Shown here piece by piece: positions 54,602 through 63,883 of a stretch of DNA of 64,000 nt. The first letter of the stretch is position 1; every line of letters starts with the position of its first letter. The notes under the pieces were generated by a model that did no database searches, was not told where the DNA came from, and saw only the letters and a program-made list of their open reading frames with translations. This DNA comes from Tectiglobus sp965247245. Its GTDB lineage: Bacteria; Pseudomonadota; Alphaproteobacteria; Rhizobiales; Hyphomicrobiaceae. The DNA lies in the NCBI GenBank assembly GCA_965247245.1, contig CBDFGV010000003.1:2356001-2420000 (forward strand), given 5' to 3'. Position numbers and translations under genes: made by a program.

Positions 54602-55631
54602 GCACCTCCACAAGGTGCAGATGAAGCTCGCCGACGGCTCCTATCGCACCTACCACTATCACCGCCGGACCAAAAAGAAGATCGAAGGCGAATTCGGATC
54701 GCCCGAATTTCTGGCGAACTACGCGCAAGCAGAAAAGATCAGCCGCGAACCAAATGAGGGGCGCAGTCTCGGCGATTTGCTTCACCGTTACCGCCAGTCA
54801 ATCGAGTACGGCCAACTATCCGAGGCATCAAAGCGGAACTATGAGCCAATCCTTGCGACGCTGCGCAAACGCTGGTCACGGCTGCCACTATCCATCGCCA
54901 GTGACGTGAGTTTTAAGGACGGCATCAAAAAGCTGCGTGATGAAGTGGCAAAGCGCTCGTTTCGCCAAGCCGACTATCACATCCAAGTGCTCTCAGCGGT
55001 TCTCTCGCACGGGGTTGAGGCCGGGCTGATCGAACACAACCGCGCGAAGGGAATCGGTAAGCTCTACAAGGCAGACCGCTCGGACAAGATTTGGTTGCCA
55101 GATGATATTGCAGCATTCGAGTCTGTGGCATCGCCCGAATTGATGCTTGGCTTGCATCTCGGGCTGCACACTGGGCAGCGCGAGCACGACTTGATCACCT
55201 TGCCTTGGTCCGCGTTTGATGGCATCGGCTTTTCGCTCACTCAGTCGAAGACCGGTCGTCACGTCTATGTGCCCTGCACCCGCGAACTGCTGAAGGTGCT
55301 GGATGTAGCTCCGAAGCGATCCACGCTCATTATGACAAACACCCGTGGCAACCCGTGGACTCAAGATGGCTTCCAAACCAGCTGGCGCAAGGCTGCGGTC
55401 AGGGCCGGCGTTCATGGCCGTCTAAGGTTCAACGATCTGCGTGGCACAACCGTGACCATGCTGTCTGAGGCCGGCTGCTCGGTGCCTGAGATTGCCACCA
55501 TCACCGGCCACACTTTGAAGTCAGTTCACCACATCCTTGAGCGGTACATGTCGCGGACCAAGACGATGGCCACGGCTGCCATCGTGAAGCTGGATGTGTG
55601 GCGCAGAACAGGCAAGCAACGAAAGCTGTAA
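54588..55631 (+). CDS. int: Tyrosine site-specific integrase
   Basis: 347 residues from the ATG at 54588 (GGGAAG upstream); the frame extends to 54567. The catalytic set is Arg198 (HTGQREHDL), Lys221 (QSKTGRH), Arg285 (FNDLRGTT, with Asn282 where His is usual), His308 (TGHTL) and Tyr320 (ERYMSRT). It starts inside the 3' end of the small HTH gene. It reads toward a tRNA-Lys gene 82 bases away, whose 3' end is the likely attachment site. The second attachment copy was not found in the window. Confidence 0.9.
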   Translation: MVELKHLHKVQMKLADGSYRTYHYHRRTKKKIEGEFGSPEFLANYAQAEKISREPNEGRSLGDLLHRYRQSIEYGQLSEASKRNYEPILATLRKRWSRLPLSIASDVSFKDGIKKLRDEVAKRSFRQADYHIQVLSAVLSHGVEAGLIEHNRAKGIGKLYKADRSDKIWLPDDIAAFESVASPELMLGLHLGLHTGQREHDLITLPWSAFDGIGFSLTQSKTGRHVYVPCTRELLKVLDVAPKRSTLIMTNTRGNPWTQDGFQTSWRKAAVRAGVHGRLRFNDLRGTTVTMLSEAGCSVPEIATITGHTLKSVHHILERYMSRTKTMATAAIVKLDVWRRTGKQRKL

Positions 55632-55712
55632 AATGAATTGTAAAACGTTCGAGCAGACGCGCGGCCCAGCTCTCCTCGGTCCACTTAAATAGATGATTTT
55701 ACTGAAGAAAAG

Positions 55713-55787
55713 TGGTGGGCACGCTAGGGATCGAACCTAGGACCGTCCGATTAAAAGTCGGATGCTCTACCGCTGAGCTACGTGCCC
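55713..55787 (-). tRNA. tRNA-Lys(TTT)
   Basis: Reverse strand gives a full cloverleaf: acceptor GGGCACG pairs with CGTGCCC, D arm TAGCTCAGCGGTAGAGCA, anticodon arm with the loop CTTTTAA (anticodon TTT), T arm with GGTTCGATCC, and an encoded CCA. It separates the integrative element from the core gene block, and its 3' end faces the integrase. Confidence 0.95.
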
Positions 55788-55906
55788 TCTCTCCGATGCG
55801 GAGACGCCGGAACTTAAGGAGCGTTTGGCCTCGGGTCAACCCGCCAAATCGCATTTCCAGCCACCTGCGACGATATCCAGTGAAATCTTAAATATCTGCC
55901 AACAAA

Positions 55907-57064
55907 CTATTGTGCGCCCACACGCCGTTCCGGTGAGCTGAGCCGCTCTTTGTGCTGCGAAATGAAGTCCGCCAGCCGCCCCTCAACGATGGCAGTGCGC
56001 ATAGCCTGCATCAGTTCCTGATAGAACCACGTGTTCGACCATGACGTCAGCATGGCGCCCAGATATTCGCCCGAGCGATGCAGATGATGCAGGTAGGCGC
56101 GGGAGTAATCGCGAGCTGCCGGACACTGGCTCTGCGGATCGAGAGGGCGGGAATCTTCGGCGTGGTGAGCGTTGCGCAAATTAACCCTACCGTTCCACGT
56201 AAACGCCTGACCGTGCCGGCCGGATCGTGTTGGCATGACGCAATCGAACATGTCGATCCCGCGCGCCACTGCCTCCATGAGATCGGCCGGCGTACCGACA
56301 CCCATCAAGTAACGAGGCTTGTCGGTCGGCAGGTGCGGAACGGTCTCGGAAATGGTCGCCACCATCAGATCATGGCCTTCGCCGACGGCCAGCCCGCCGA
56401 TGGCATAGCCGGGCAGATCCAAGCCAACTAACGCCTCGGCTGAGCGGCGACGCAAGCCAGCATCCGTTCCGCCCTGCACAATCCCAAACAGGGCCTGGCC
56501 GGGGCCGGCACCACCATGCCGGCGTTGTTGATCGAACGCGTTCTTTGATCGCTCGGCCCAGCGCACGGAGAGCTCCATCGCGCGCTCGGCATTCTCAAAG
56601 CTGGACGGCAGTTCGATGCATTCATCGAGTTGCATCTGAATATCCGCACCGAGCAGACACTGGATCTCGATCGAGCGCTCCGGCGTCAACATGTGCCGCG
56701 AACCATCAAGGTGACTTTGGAACTCGACACCCTGCTCCGTGAGCTTACGCAGCTTGGAGAGCGACATCACCTGGAAGCCGCCACTGTCAGTGAGGATGGG
56801 CCGATCCCAGCGCATGAATTCGTGCAGACCACCAAGCCGCGCAACGCGCTCAGCTCCCGGCCGCAACATCAGGTGATAGGTATTGCCGAGCAGGATGTCG
56901 GCGCCGGCATCACGCACCTGGTCGACATAAACGGCTTTGACGGTTGCCGCCGTGCCGACAGGCATGAAGGCCGGCGTACGAATGTCACCGCGCGGCGTTG
57001 AGATCGCCCCGGTTCGGGCCTCGCCATCGCGCTTGGTCACGTTGAATGAAAACGTCTCAGTCAT
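55907..57064 (-). CDS. tgt: Queuine tRNA-ribosyltransferase
   Basis: 385 residues from the ATG at 57064, which overlaps the queA stop by 8 bases; the frame is open to 57142. Family motifs: PAFMPVGTAATVKAV, NTYHLMLRPG, LTDSGGFQVMSL, GIVQGG and FDCVMPTRSGRHGQAF, the latter with the Asp nucleophile. It exchanges guanine for preQ1 in the anticodon of tRNAs that read NAC/U codons. The zinc motif, normally DP-x-C-x-C-x2-C, reads DPQSQCPAA here, so two of the three Cys are replaced. It forms a translationally coupled pair with queA. Confidence 0.95.
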   Translation of the reverse strand: MTETFSFNVTKRDGEARTGAISTPRGDIRTPAFMPVGTAATVKAVYVDQVRDAGADILLGNTYHLMLRPGAERVARLGGLHEFMRWDRPILTDSGGFQVMSLSKLRKLTEQGVEFQSHLDGSRHMLTPERSIEIQCLLGADIQMQLDECIELPSSFENAERAMELSVRWAERSKNAFDQQRRHGGAGPGQALFGIVQGGTDAGLRRRSAEALVGLDLPGYAIGGLAVGEGHDLMVATISETVPHLPTDKPRYLMGVGTPADLMEAVARGIDMFDCVMPTRSGRHGQAFTWNGRVNLRNAHHAEDSRPLDPQSQCPAARDYSRAYLHHLHRSGEYLGAMLTSWSNTWFYQELMQAMRTAIVEGRLADFISQHKERLSSPERRVGAQ

Positions 57065-58154
57065 CCCGCCCCCGCTGCGGCCAAAGCAGACTCGAGTCGC
57101 CGTATGAGTAGAACCGATAACCAGCCTCGATAGCATGCGCATAGGCCTGCTGCATACGCGTCAGTCCGGCGAAGGCCGAGACCAGCATAAACAACGTGGA
57201 GCGTGGCAGGTGAAAGTTGGTCATCATGCCATCTATGGCGCGGAACCTATGCCCCGGCGTTAGGAAAATGTCGGTGTCGCCTGCAAAGGGGTGGATGTGA
57301 CCATCATCTGCGACAGCACTTTCAAGCAAGCGCACAACCGTTGTGCCGACAGCGATGAGGCGTCCGCCCCTGGCCCGGATTTCATTTAAGCGCTTGGCAA
57401 CATCTGCAGAGACTTCACCCCACTCGGCATGCATCTTGTGATCCAGGATCTCGTCCGCCTTGACCGGAAGAAACGTGCCAGCACCGACATGCAATGTGAG
57501 GTAGGCCGTCTCGACACCTCGCTCGGCGAGTTTGGCAAAGAGGCCATCGGTGAAGTGAAGACCGGCGGTGGGTGCCGCAACGGCACCGTCATGTTCGGCA
57601 TAAACCGTTTGATAGCTCGACGCATCCTGCACGTCGGCAGACCGGCGCGATGCAATGTAGGGTGGGAGCGGCATCGACCCGATGCCAGCGATAGCACTGT
57701 CCAACGCTGGACCCGCAAGGTCGAACTGAAACTCGACCTCGCCGCCATCCATACGCGCAGCGACGGTCGCGTCCAGTGCGCCCGTAAGGCATGACGTATT
57801 TCCACCACTGAACCGAACACGATCGCCAACGTCAAGCTTACGTGCCGGACGCGCAAAGGCGCGCCACCGATCATCGCCCACGCGTTTGTGGAGATTGACT
57901 TGCACACGCGCCTGGGCTTCACCGCGGATGCGCACGCCTTCAAGGGCTGCAGGAATGACCCGCGTATTGTTGAAGACCAGAACGTCACCGGGGCGAAGTT
58001 CTTCGGCGAGATCATTGACGTTGCGGTCGCGAAGCTCCTCCTGCCCAACGACCAACAGCCGGGCCGCATCACGCGGCTCGGCTGGTCTCAATGCAATCCG
58101 ATCGTCAGGCAGGTCAAAGTCAAACTGATCGGTGCGCAGGGTTGTGGACGCCAT
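57057..58154 (-). CDS. queA: S-adenosylmethionine:tRNA ribosyltransferase-isomerase
   Basis: 365 residues from the ATG at 58154 (an alternative in-frame ATG is at 58163). Motifs of QueA are clear: FDLPDDRIALRPAEPRDAARLL, VFNNTRVIPA, PLPPYIASRR, AVAAPTAGLHFTDGL and HLPRSTLFMLVSAFAG. It makes epoxyqueuosine from preQ1-modified tRNA and SAM, the step after Tgt. Its end overlaps the tgt start, so the two queuosine genes are coupled. Upstream is a cyclophilin gene 27 bases away on the same strand. Confidence 0.96.
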   Translation of the reverse strand: MASTTLRTDQFDFDLPDDRIALRPAEPRDAARLLVVGQEELRDRNVNDLAEELRPGDVLVFNNTRVIPAALEGVRIRGEAQARVQVNLHKRVGDDRWRAFARPARKLDVGDRVRFSGGNTSCLTGALDATVAARMDGGEVEFQFDLAGPALDSAIAGIGSMPLPPYIASRRSADVQDASSYQTVYAEHDGAVAAPTAGLHFTDGLFAKLAERGVETAYLTLHVGAGTFLPVKADEILDHKMHAEWGEVSADVAKRLNEIRARGGRLIAVGTTVVRLLESAVADDGHIHPFAGDTDIFLTPGHRFRAIDGMMTNFHLPRSTLFMLVSAFAGLTRMQQAYAHAIEAGYRFYSYGDSSLLWPQRGRDD

Positions 58155-58181
58155 CGGAGGCAACCGTACAGCTAAAAGGCG

Positions 58182-58658
58182 TTACGCAACGTCTGCTGCC
58201 ACGCGCATGGTGACGATGCTGTCCGGATCCTGCACAGGTTCACCGCGCTTGATCTTGTCGACATTCTCCATGCCTTCGATCACCTTGCCCCAGGCCGTGT
58301 ACTGGTTGTCCAGGAAGCGTGCATCGTCAAAGCAGATGAAGAACTGGCTGTTGGCACTGTTGGGTGACGCCGCCCGCGCCATCGAGCAGACGCCACGGAC
58401 ATGCGGCTCGGAGTTGAATTCGGCCCCGAGGTTGCCGTGGTCGGAACCACCGGTGCCCGTACCATGCGGACAACCGGTCTGCGCCATGAAGCCCTCGATC
58501 ACACGGTGAAACACGATGCCATCATAGAAATTTTCACGCGCCAGCATCTTAATGCGGTCGACGTGACCGGGTGCAAGGTCGGGGCGCATTTCGATAACCA
58601 CCTGGCCCTGTGTCGTCTCGAGAATGAGGGTGTTCTCGGGATCTTTGATATCAGCCAT
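58182..58658 (-). CDS. ppiB: Peptidyl-prolyl cis-trans isomerase, cyclophilin type (cytoplasmic)
   Basis: 158 residues without a signal peptide. The cyclophilin active site shows FHRVIEGFMAQTGCPHGTGTGG, GAEFNSE and SMARAASPNSANSQFFICFDD; the catalytic Arg of FHRV is present. It helps protein folding in the cytoplasm. The next gene upstream encodes a related exported cyclophilin, so the pair is a duplication with different locations. Confidence 0.93.
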   Translation of the reverse strand: MADIKDPENTLILETTQGQVVIEMRPDLAPGHVDRIKMLARENFYDGIVFHRVIEGFMAQTGCPHGTGTGGSDHGNLGAEFNSEPHVRGVCSMARAASPNSANSQFFICFDDARFLDNQYTAWGKVIEGMENVDKIKRGEPVQDPDSIVTMRVAADVA

Positions 58659-58747
58659 TTAAGACGTCTCCTGGTTGGCAACAATGAAGCGGAAGTTGAA
58701 CCGGTATTGTCCAACATCGGTTTGAGATTGAAATGAAGGCGTGACGA

Positions 58748-59332
58748 TCAGGTTTGAGCCGGTACAAGCTTGGCATCGAGAATACGGTCTGGATTGGCGG
58801 GTGGCTCACCAGGCGTAATCTTTGCGACGTGCTCCATGCCCTTCACAACCTGCCCCCATACGGTGTACTGGCCCGTCAGACCGCGGCATCCGCTATCGTT
58901 AAAGCAAATGAAGAACTGACTGTTCGCAGAGTTGGGATTGGCCGTCCGCGCAGCACCTACCGTTCCCGTTTTATAGACGTACCCCGTGAACTCGGCCTGC
59001 AGGTCACCATACTTGGAACCGCCGGTGCCGGTTCCTGTCGGATCACCGGATTGCGCCATGAAGTTCGGGATCACGCGATGAAACTTGAGACCGCGGTAAA
59101 ACCCGTCCTTGACCAGTTGCTTCACCCGCGCGACATGCTTCGGAGCCAGGTTCGGGAAGAGCTGAATCTGCACGTCACCGGTCTTCAGCTGCAGCACAAG
59201 GAGCTCACTGTCAGCTTGAGCTGTCGTGGCGGGTGCCACCGGTTGCTCATTCGATTGCAGCTGTGTTCCATTATCTGCGCATGCCGCGAGAAGCATTGCC
59301 AGGGCTGCTATACAGCTAATTCGCCAAGACAC
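58748..59332 (-). CDS. Peptidyl-prolyl cis-trans isomerase, cyclophilin type, lipoprotein
   Basis: 194 residues. The N-terminus MSWRISCIAALAMLLAAC ends in a lipobox (LLAAC, Cys18), so the mature protein is probably anchored to a membrane and faces the periplasm. The cyclophilin motifs are FHRVIPNFMAQSGDPTGTGTGG, EFTGYVY and GAARTANPNSANSQFFICF. It lies 89 bases upstream of the cytoplasmic cyclophilin gene on the same strand, and coaD precedes it. Confidence 0.92.
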   Translation of the reverse strand: MSWRISCIAALAMLLAACADNGTQLQSNEQPVAPATTAQADSELLVLQLKTGDVQIQLFPNLAPKHVARVKQLVKDGFYRGLKFHRVIPNFMAQSGDPTGTGTGGSKYGDLQAEFTGYVYKTGTVGAARTANPNSANSQFFICFNDSGCRGLTGQYTVWGQVVKGMEHVAKITPGEPPANPDRILDAKLVPAQT

Positions 59333-59441
59333 CGTGAGTTCTCCATAGAGCTAAAGAGTGCCCGCCGTTATGGCCGGAAATGCCGCAAGCAGCAACTTTT
59401 TAGGCCCAAGGTCAAATGTCGCGGAATAATCCGTGACTGGC

Positions 59442-59936
59442 TCAACCGGCCTTGGCCTTCAATTGTGCGGCCACATTCTCCGACACGAAGTGCGAGACTT
59501 CGCCTTTCATCTTGGCGATCTGGCGAACCAAATTGGCGGCGATATGACGAACTTCCGGCGAGGCCGACAGAAACACCGTCTGAATTTGCGGTGCCATCTC
59601 ACCGTTCATGCCGGCCATTTGCATTTCGTAGTCGAAATCCGTGCCATCGCGAAGACCACGAATAATCACCGTCGCACCCTGTTCGCGTGCAGCTTCCACA
59701 GCAAGGTTGTCAAACGTGACCACGCGAATTTCAGCGCCGTGCTTGGTTGCAAGATCACTGGCCTCAGCCTCGATCATCGCGATCCGTTCTTCCGCTGTGA
59801 ACATCGGCACCTTACCGGGATGAATGCCAACGCCGATCACCAGCTCATCGACAATCGTCAAAGCGCGCGCGATGACATCGGTATGTCCCAGCGTAATCGG
59901 ATCGAACGACCCGGAATAAAAACCTATCAATGACAT
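59442..59936 (-). CDS. coaD: Phosphopantetheine adenylyltransferase
   Basis: 164 residues, normal length. The nucleotidyltransferase motif GSFDPITLGHTDVI is at about 9-22, and the C-terminal SASPEVRHIAANLVRQ corresponds to the ISSTxVR region that binds ATP. It makes dephospho-CoA from phosphopantetheine, the penultimate step of coenzyme A synthesis. The next gene upstream is gyrA, an order common in Rhizobiales. Confidence 0.95.
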   Translation of the reverse strand: MSLIGFYSGSFDPITLGHTDVIARALTIVDELVIGVGIHPGKVPMFTAEERIAMIEAEASDLATKHGAEIRVVTFDNLAVEAAREQGATVIIRGLRDGTDFDYEMQMAGMNGEMAPQIQTVFLSASPEVRHIAANLVRQIAKMKGEVSHFVSENVAAQLKAKAG

Positions 59937-60019
59937 TGGGTTTCCTTCGGCGATTAACGCGCTATTACCCTACGACGATCGCGGATCGATGCAAATGGCG
60001 GTCAAAGCCGCCAACTGCA

Positions 60020-62860
60020 TCATTGCGCTTCTGGCTCATTGCCCCCATCGTCGCCACCTGCATCAGGTGCACCGCCGTCTCCTGAGCCTGAAGCTTCTGG
60101 CGCTTCACCATGACCGTCGCCGTTTTCGTCATCATCATCGTCGGCGGCGTCCTCAGGAATACGTTCGACAGATACGACCTTCTCATCCTCGCCAGTGCGG
60201 AAAATCCTCACACCCTGCGTATTACGAGACGCAATCCGAACGTCATGCACCGGACAACGAATGAGCTGACCACCATCGGTCACAAGAATGATCTGATCGC
60301 CGTCTTCGATGGGGAACGCTGCGGCCAAAGCACCATTCCGACTGTTGGTGACCATCGCAGCGATGCCCTTACCGCCGCGGCCGGAAACTCGATACTCGTA
60401 GGCCGAGGTGCGCTTGCCGAAGCCGCGCTCCGACAGGGTCAGAATGAATTGCTCTTTACCGGACAGTTCGGCAAACCGCTCCGACGTAATCTCTGCTGAG
60501 CCACCATCCTCGTCAGCTTCCAACTCAATCTCAGCGACTTCCTCGCTGTCTTCGCCGTTTTGCGCCCGGCGCAGCGCAGCGGCCTGCTTCAGATAGGCCG
60601 TGCGCTCGGACGGTGATGCATCAACATGGGTCAAGATCGCCATCGAGATGACCTTGTCATCATTGTCGAGACGAATCCCGCGGACACCGGTCGAGTCGCG
60701 GCCCTTAAAGACGCGTACATCCTGAACCGGGAAGCGGATGCTCTGGCCACCACCACTGGTGAGAAGCACATCATCGTGCGGCGTACAGATAGCGACGTTG
60801 ATGATCTGGTCATCCTCGTCGAGCTTCATCGCAATCTTGCCGTTGCGGTTGATGTTCTCAAAATCGCCCAGGCTGTTGCGTCTTACGCCGCCCGACTGGG
60901 TTGCGAACATAAGCTCCAGTGATGACCACGATTCATCATCCTCCGGCAGCGGCAGAATGGTCGTAATCACCTCGTCTTGTTCGAGCGGCAACAGGTTGAT
61001 CAAGGCCTTGCCGACAGACTGCGGATTGGCAGCCGGCAAGCGCCAGACCTTCATCCGATAACACATGCCACGTGAGGAGAAGAACAGCACCGGCGTGTGC
61101 GTCGAGGCAATGAAGATCTGCGTTACGAAATCTTCGTCCCGCGTCGTCAGACCCGAACGTCCTTTGCCACCACGTCGTTGCGCGCGATAGGTGTCGAGCG
61201 GAACACGTTTGATGTAGCCGCGGTGAGTCACGGTCACGACGACGTCTTCGCGCTGGATCAGATCCTCGTCATCGAAATCGCCAACTGCGTCGATGATCTC
61301 AGTCTTGCGCGGTGTCGCGAACTCTTCCTTCACCGCAATCATCTCGCTTGTCACGACCTCGATAATCCGGCGACGGCTCGAGAGTGTTTCGAGATAGTCT
61401 TTGATCTCATCGGCGAGCTTCTGGAGATCTTCGCCGATCTCATCACGGCCAAGAGCAGTCAAACGCTGCAGTCGTAGATCAAGAATGCCCTGCGCCTGTT
61501 CCAGGCTGAGTTTGACAGTGCCATCTTCACGCACCCGGTGGCGCGGGTCAGCAATCAGCTCAACCATCGGCGCGATGTCCTTGGCCGGCCAATCCCGTTC
61601 CATCAACTGTTCGCGCGCATCGGCAGGTGTCGGGGCACGTCGGATCAGCGCAATAATCTCATCGATGTTGGCAACCGCAATCGCCAGGCCGACCAGCAGA
61701 TGGGCACGATCCCGCGCCTTGCGCAGCAGGTACTTGATACGACGGCTAACGACGACTTCGCGGAACTGACAGAACGCCGTAATCATATCCCGGAGGTTCA
61801 TCTGCTCCGGCCGGCCACCGTTCAACGCCAGCATGTTTGCACCGAACGAAGTCTGCAGATCAGAGTACCGCCACAGCTGATTGAGGATGACATCGGCAAC
61901 GGCATCGCGCTTCAGCTCAATAACAATGCGCATGCCGTCGCGATTGGACTCGTCCCAGATATCGGAGATGCCCTCGATCCGCTTATCGCGCACGAGGTCG
62001 GCAATCTTCTCGATCAGAACCCGCTTGTTAACCTGATAGGGAATGGCGGTGACGACAAGGGCATAACGATCCTTGCGGATTTCCTCCACTTCAACAGTAG
62101 AGCGCATCATGATCGAGCCACGCCCTTTGTGGTAGGCGTTGAGAATACCACCGCGGCCAAGAATAGATGCACCGGTCGGGAAGTCCGGTCCCCTCACGAT
62201 TTCACAGAGCTGATCAATCGTGATCTCGGGGTCATCGAAATAGGCAATGCACGCGTCGATCACTTCGCCGAGATTGTGCGGAGGAATGTTCGTCGCCATG
62301 CCGACGGCAATACCACCAGCGCCATTCACCAGCAGGTTTGGAAACTTCGCCGGCAGCTGCACCGGTTCCTGCATCGAACCGTCGTAGCTCTCTTGAAAAT
62401 CAACCGTATCCTTGTCGAGATCATCGAGCAGAAACTGCGAGACCTTCGCCAGCCGGCTCTCGGTGTAGCGCATGGCAGCCGGAGGGTCGCCGTCAACGGA
62501 GCCAAAGTTGCCCTGACCATCGACCAGCGGCACCCGCAGCGAGAAATCCTGCGCCATCCGCACAAGTGCATCGTAGATCGCGCTGTCACCGTGAGGGTGG
62601 TAGTTGCCCATCACCTCACCAACGGTTTTCGCAGACTTACGATAGGGCCTATCGTGACGGTTAGAGGCCTCGTGCATCGCGTAGAGGATGCGCCGGTGAA
62701 CTGGCTTGAGACCATCGCAGACGTCCGGAAGCGCGCGACTAACGATGACGCTCATCGCATAATCGAGATAAGAACGCTTCATTTCATCGGTAATCGAAAT
62801 ACCGCGAACATCACTTGGTTCATCACCCTGGGGCGGTGTCGTCTCGTCGTTCTCGGCCAA
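60020..62860 (-). CDS. gyrA: DNA gyrase subunit A
   Basis: 946 residues, full length. The winged-helix tower region contains the active-site Tyr132 in AAMRYTESRL. The quinolone-determining stretch HPHGDSAIYD carries Ser93 and Asp97, the usual wild-type residues. The C-terminal beta-pinwheel has the GyrA box QRRGGKG, and the protein ends in a long Asp/Glu/Gly-rich acidic tail. It cuts and rejoins DNA with GyrB to add negative supercoils. Divergent from the PRC-barrel gene. coaD follows. Confidence 0.97.
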   Translation of the reverse strand: MAENDETTPPQGDEPSDVRGISITDEMKRSYLDYAMSVIVSRALPDVCDGLKPVHRRILYAMHEASNRHDRPYRKSAKTVGEVMGNYHPHGDSAIYDALVRMAQDFSLRVPLVDGQGNFGSVDGDPPAAMRYTESRLAKVSQFLLDDLDKDTVDFQESYDGSMQEPVQLPAKFPNLLVNGAGGIAVGMATNIPPHNLGEVIDACIAYFDDPEITIDQLCEIVRGPDFPTGASILGRGGILNAYHKGRGSIMMRSTVEVEEIRKDRYALVVTAIPYQVNKRVLIEKIADLVRDKRIEGISDIWDESNRDGMRIVIELKRDAVADVILNQLWRYSDLQTSFGANMLALNGGRPEQMNLRDMITAFCQFREVVVSRRIKYLLRKARDRAHLLVGLAIAVANIDEIIALIRRAPTPADAREQLMERDWPAKDIAPMVELIADPRHRVREDGTVKLSLEQAQGILDLRLQRLTALGRDEIGEDLQKLADEIKDYLETLSSRRRIIEVVTSEMIAVKEEFATPRKTEIIDAVGDFDDEDLIQREDVVVTVTHRGYIKRVPLDTYRAQRRGGKGRSGLTTRDEDFVTQIFIASTHTPVLFFSSRGMCYRMKVWRLPAANPQSVGKALINLLPLEQDEVITTILPLPEDDESWSSLELMFATQSGGVRRNSLGDFENINRNGKIAMKLDEDDQIINVAICTPHDDVLLTSGGGQSIRFPVQDVRVFKGRDSTGVRGIRLDNDDKVISMAILTHVDASPSERTAYLKQAAALRRAQNGEDSEEVAEIELEADEDGGSAEITSERFAELSGKEQFILTLSERGFGKRTSAYEYRVSGRGGKGIAAMVTNSRNGALAAAFPIEDGDQIILVTDGGQLIRCPVHDVRIASRNTQGVRIFRTGEDEKVVSVERIPEDAADDDDDENGDGHGEAPEASGSGDGGAPDAGGDDGGNEPEAQ

Positions 62861-63172
62861 GCTTCAAATCCTTGCAAATGCGGCACAAATTAGCCTTCGA
62901 TCATATCGAATCACTGTGCCGAAATCTCACCCGTCACTATAATCCCTGGATGCGCTCAATACAAAGAAACCGCACGCGACAAATCGCAGAAAATGTAATT
63001 TTTCCAGTGATTTGAAAAACTTTTCCGCGGGGAGCACGAAGTCGCATGTCATTAGCGCCACTTCGTCTTGCCCTCGCCAAATACGCACACTAGATCGTGA
63101 CCAACGGCGCACTGCATTTATGCGGTGGTCGAACAGCGAACTAAGTAGTTCGCAAAGAACGAGGAAAAGCAA
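62861..63172. other. Divergent promoter region of gyrA and PRC-barrel gene
   Basis: About 310 bases of normal intergenic DNA with an AT-rich stretch near 62990-63020; no other element recognised. Confidence 0.5.
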
Positions 63173-63787
63173 ATGCAACGACTGATTATTGGGCTTTGCA
63201 CAACCATTGCGCTAGCGCTTGCCAGCGTAACCACGGTTCATGCTACGGACGGCACGGTGCCCGAGGGCATCTTTTACAAGTCGCAGCAGCCAACCCAGTA
63301 TCTGGCAGCTGACTTGTTGCTCAAAGCCAAGGTCACGGGTGCCGATGGTGAGATTTTCGGTGATATCGAAGACCTGATCCTCAATGAATACAATCAGGTC
63401 GAAGGCGTCATTATCGGTGTCGGCGGCTTCCTGGGTGTCGGCGAAAAGCGCATCGGTGTGCGCTACAGCGCTTTGCAGTTCAGCGAGAAGGACGGCCAGA
63501 CGGTTGTTAGCCTTCCGCAGGCAACAAAAGAAGTCATCAAGGCGCTGAAGCCATACAAGCGCGCGCGCCCGCCAAAGTCCTTCCTGCAGGGCGTAACGGA
63601 ACGCGCAAAGGAACTGGCGGCGAAGACCTCGGAAACCACGAAGGATGCTTACGAGAAAGCCAAGAAGCAGGTTGGTCCCGCTTTGGAAAAGGCTCAGCAG
63701 GAAGCAGGTAAAGCCTATGAGAAGGCCAAAGAGGCAACTCATCAGGCAATCGATAGCGCCAAGAAGGCAACCCAACAGCAGCAGTAA
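63173..63787 (+). CDS. Exported PRC-barrel protein with Lys/Glu/Ala-rich tail
   Basis: 204 residues. Signal peptide about 1-25; PRC-barrel domain at about 45-110 (LLLKAKVTGADGEIFGDIEDLILNEYNQVEGVIIGVGGFLG), then an amphipathic tail from about 130 to the end built of repeated KAKE/EKAK-like units (AYEKAKKQVGPALEKAQQEAG), as in LEA-like or coiled-coil stabilising proteins. PRC-barrel domains occur in photosynthesis, ribosome and stress proteins; the periplasmic version may help envelope stability. A strong terminator follows. Confidence 0.82.
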   Translation: MQRLIIGLCTTIALALASVTTVHATDGTVPEGIFYKSQQPTQYLAADLLLKAKVTGADGEIFGDIEDLILNEYNQVEGVIIGVGGFLGVGEKRIGVRYSALQFSEKDGQTVVSLPQATKEVIKALKPYKRARPPKSFLQGVTERAKELAAKTSETTKDAYEKAKKQVGPALEKAQQEAGKAYEKAKEATHQAIDSAKKATQQQQ

Positions 63788-63815
63788 CAAGCCGCTAGGG
63801 TTTTAGGAAAGTTCG

Positions 63816-63850
63816 AACCGCCGATGCGTGAGCCGCGTCGGCGGTTTTTT
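63816..63850 (+). terminator. Rho-independent terminator
   Basis: AACCGCCGA (63816-63824) pairs with TCGGCGGTT (63838-63846), with a 13-base loop, followed directly by a run of T. It ends the PRC-barrel gene transcript and, being flanked by A/T on both sides, may also stop the convergent partial gene. Confidence 0.9.
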
Positions 63851-63883
63851 GTTTCTATGTGCAGCAACGAAAGAAGGGCACTG

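Noticed and set aside
50000..55712. Second attachment site (copy of the tRNA-Lys 3' end) for the integrase
   Set aside because: I could not find a second copy of the GGTGGGCACGCTAGGG-type end to the left, so element borders are not stated.
61538..62893. 451-codon frame opposite gyrA
   Set aside because: Antisense shadow of the highly conserved gyrA gene.
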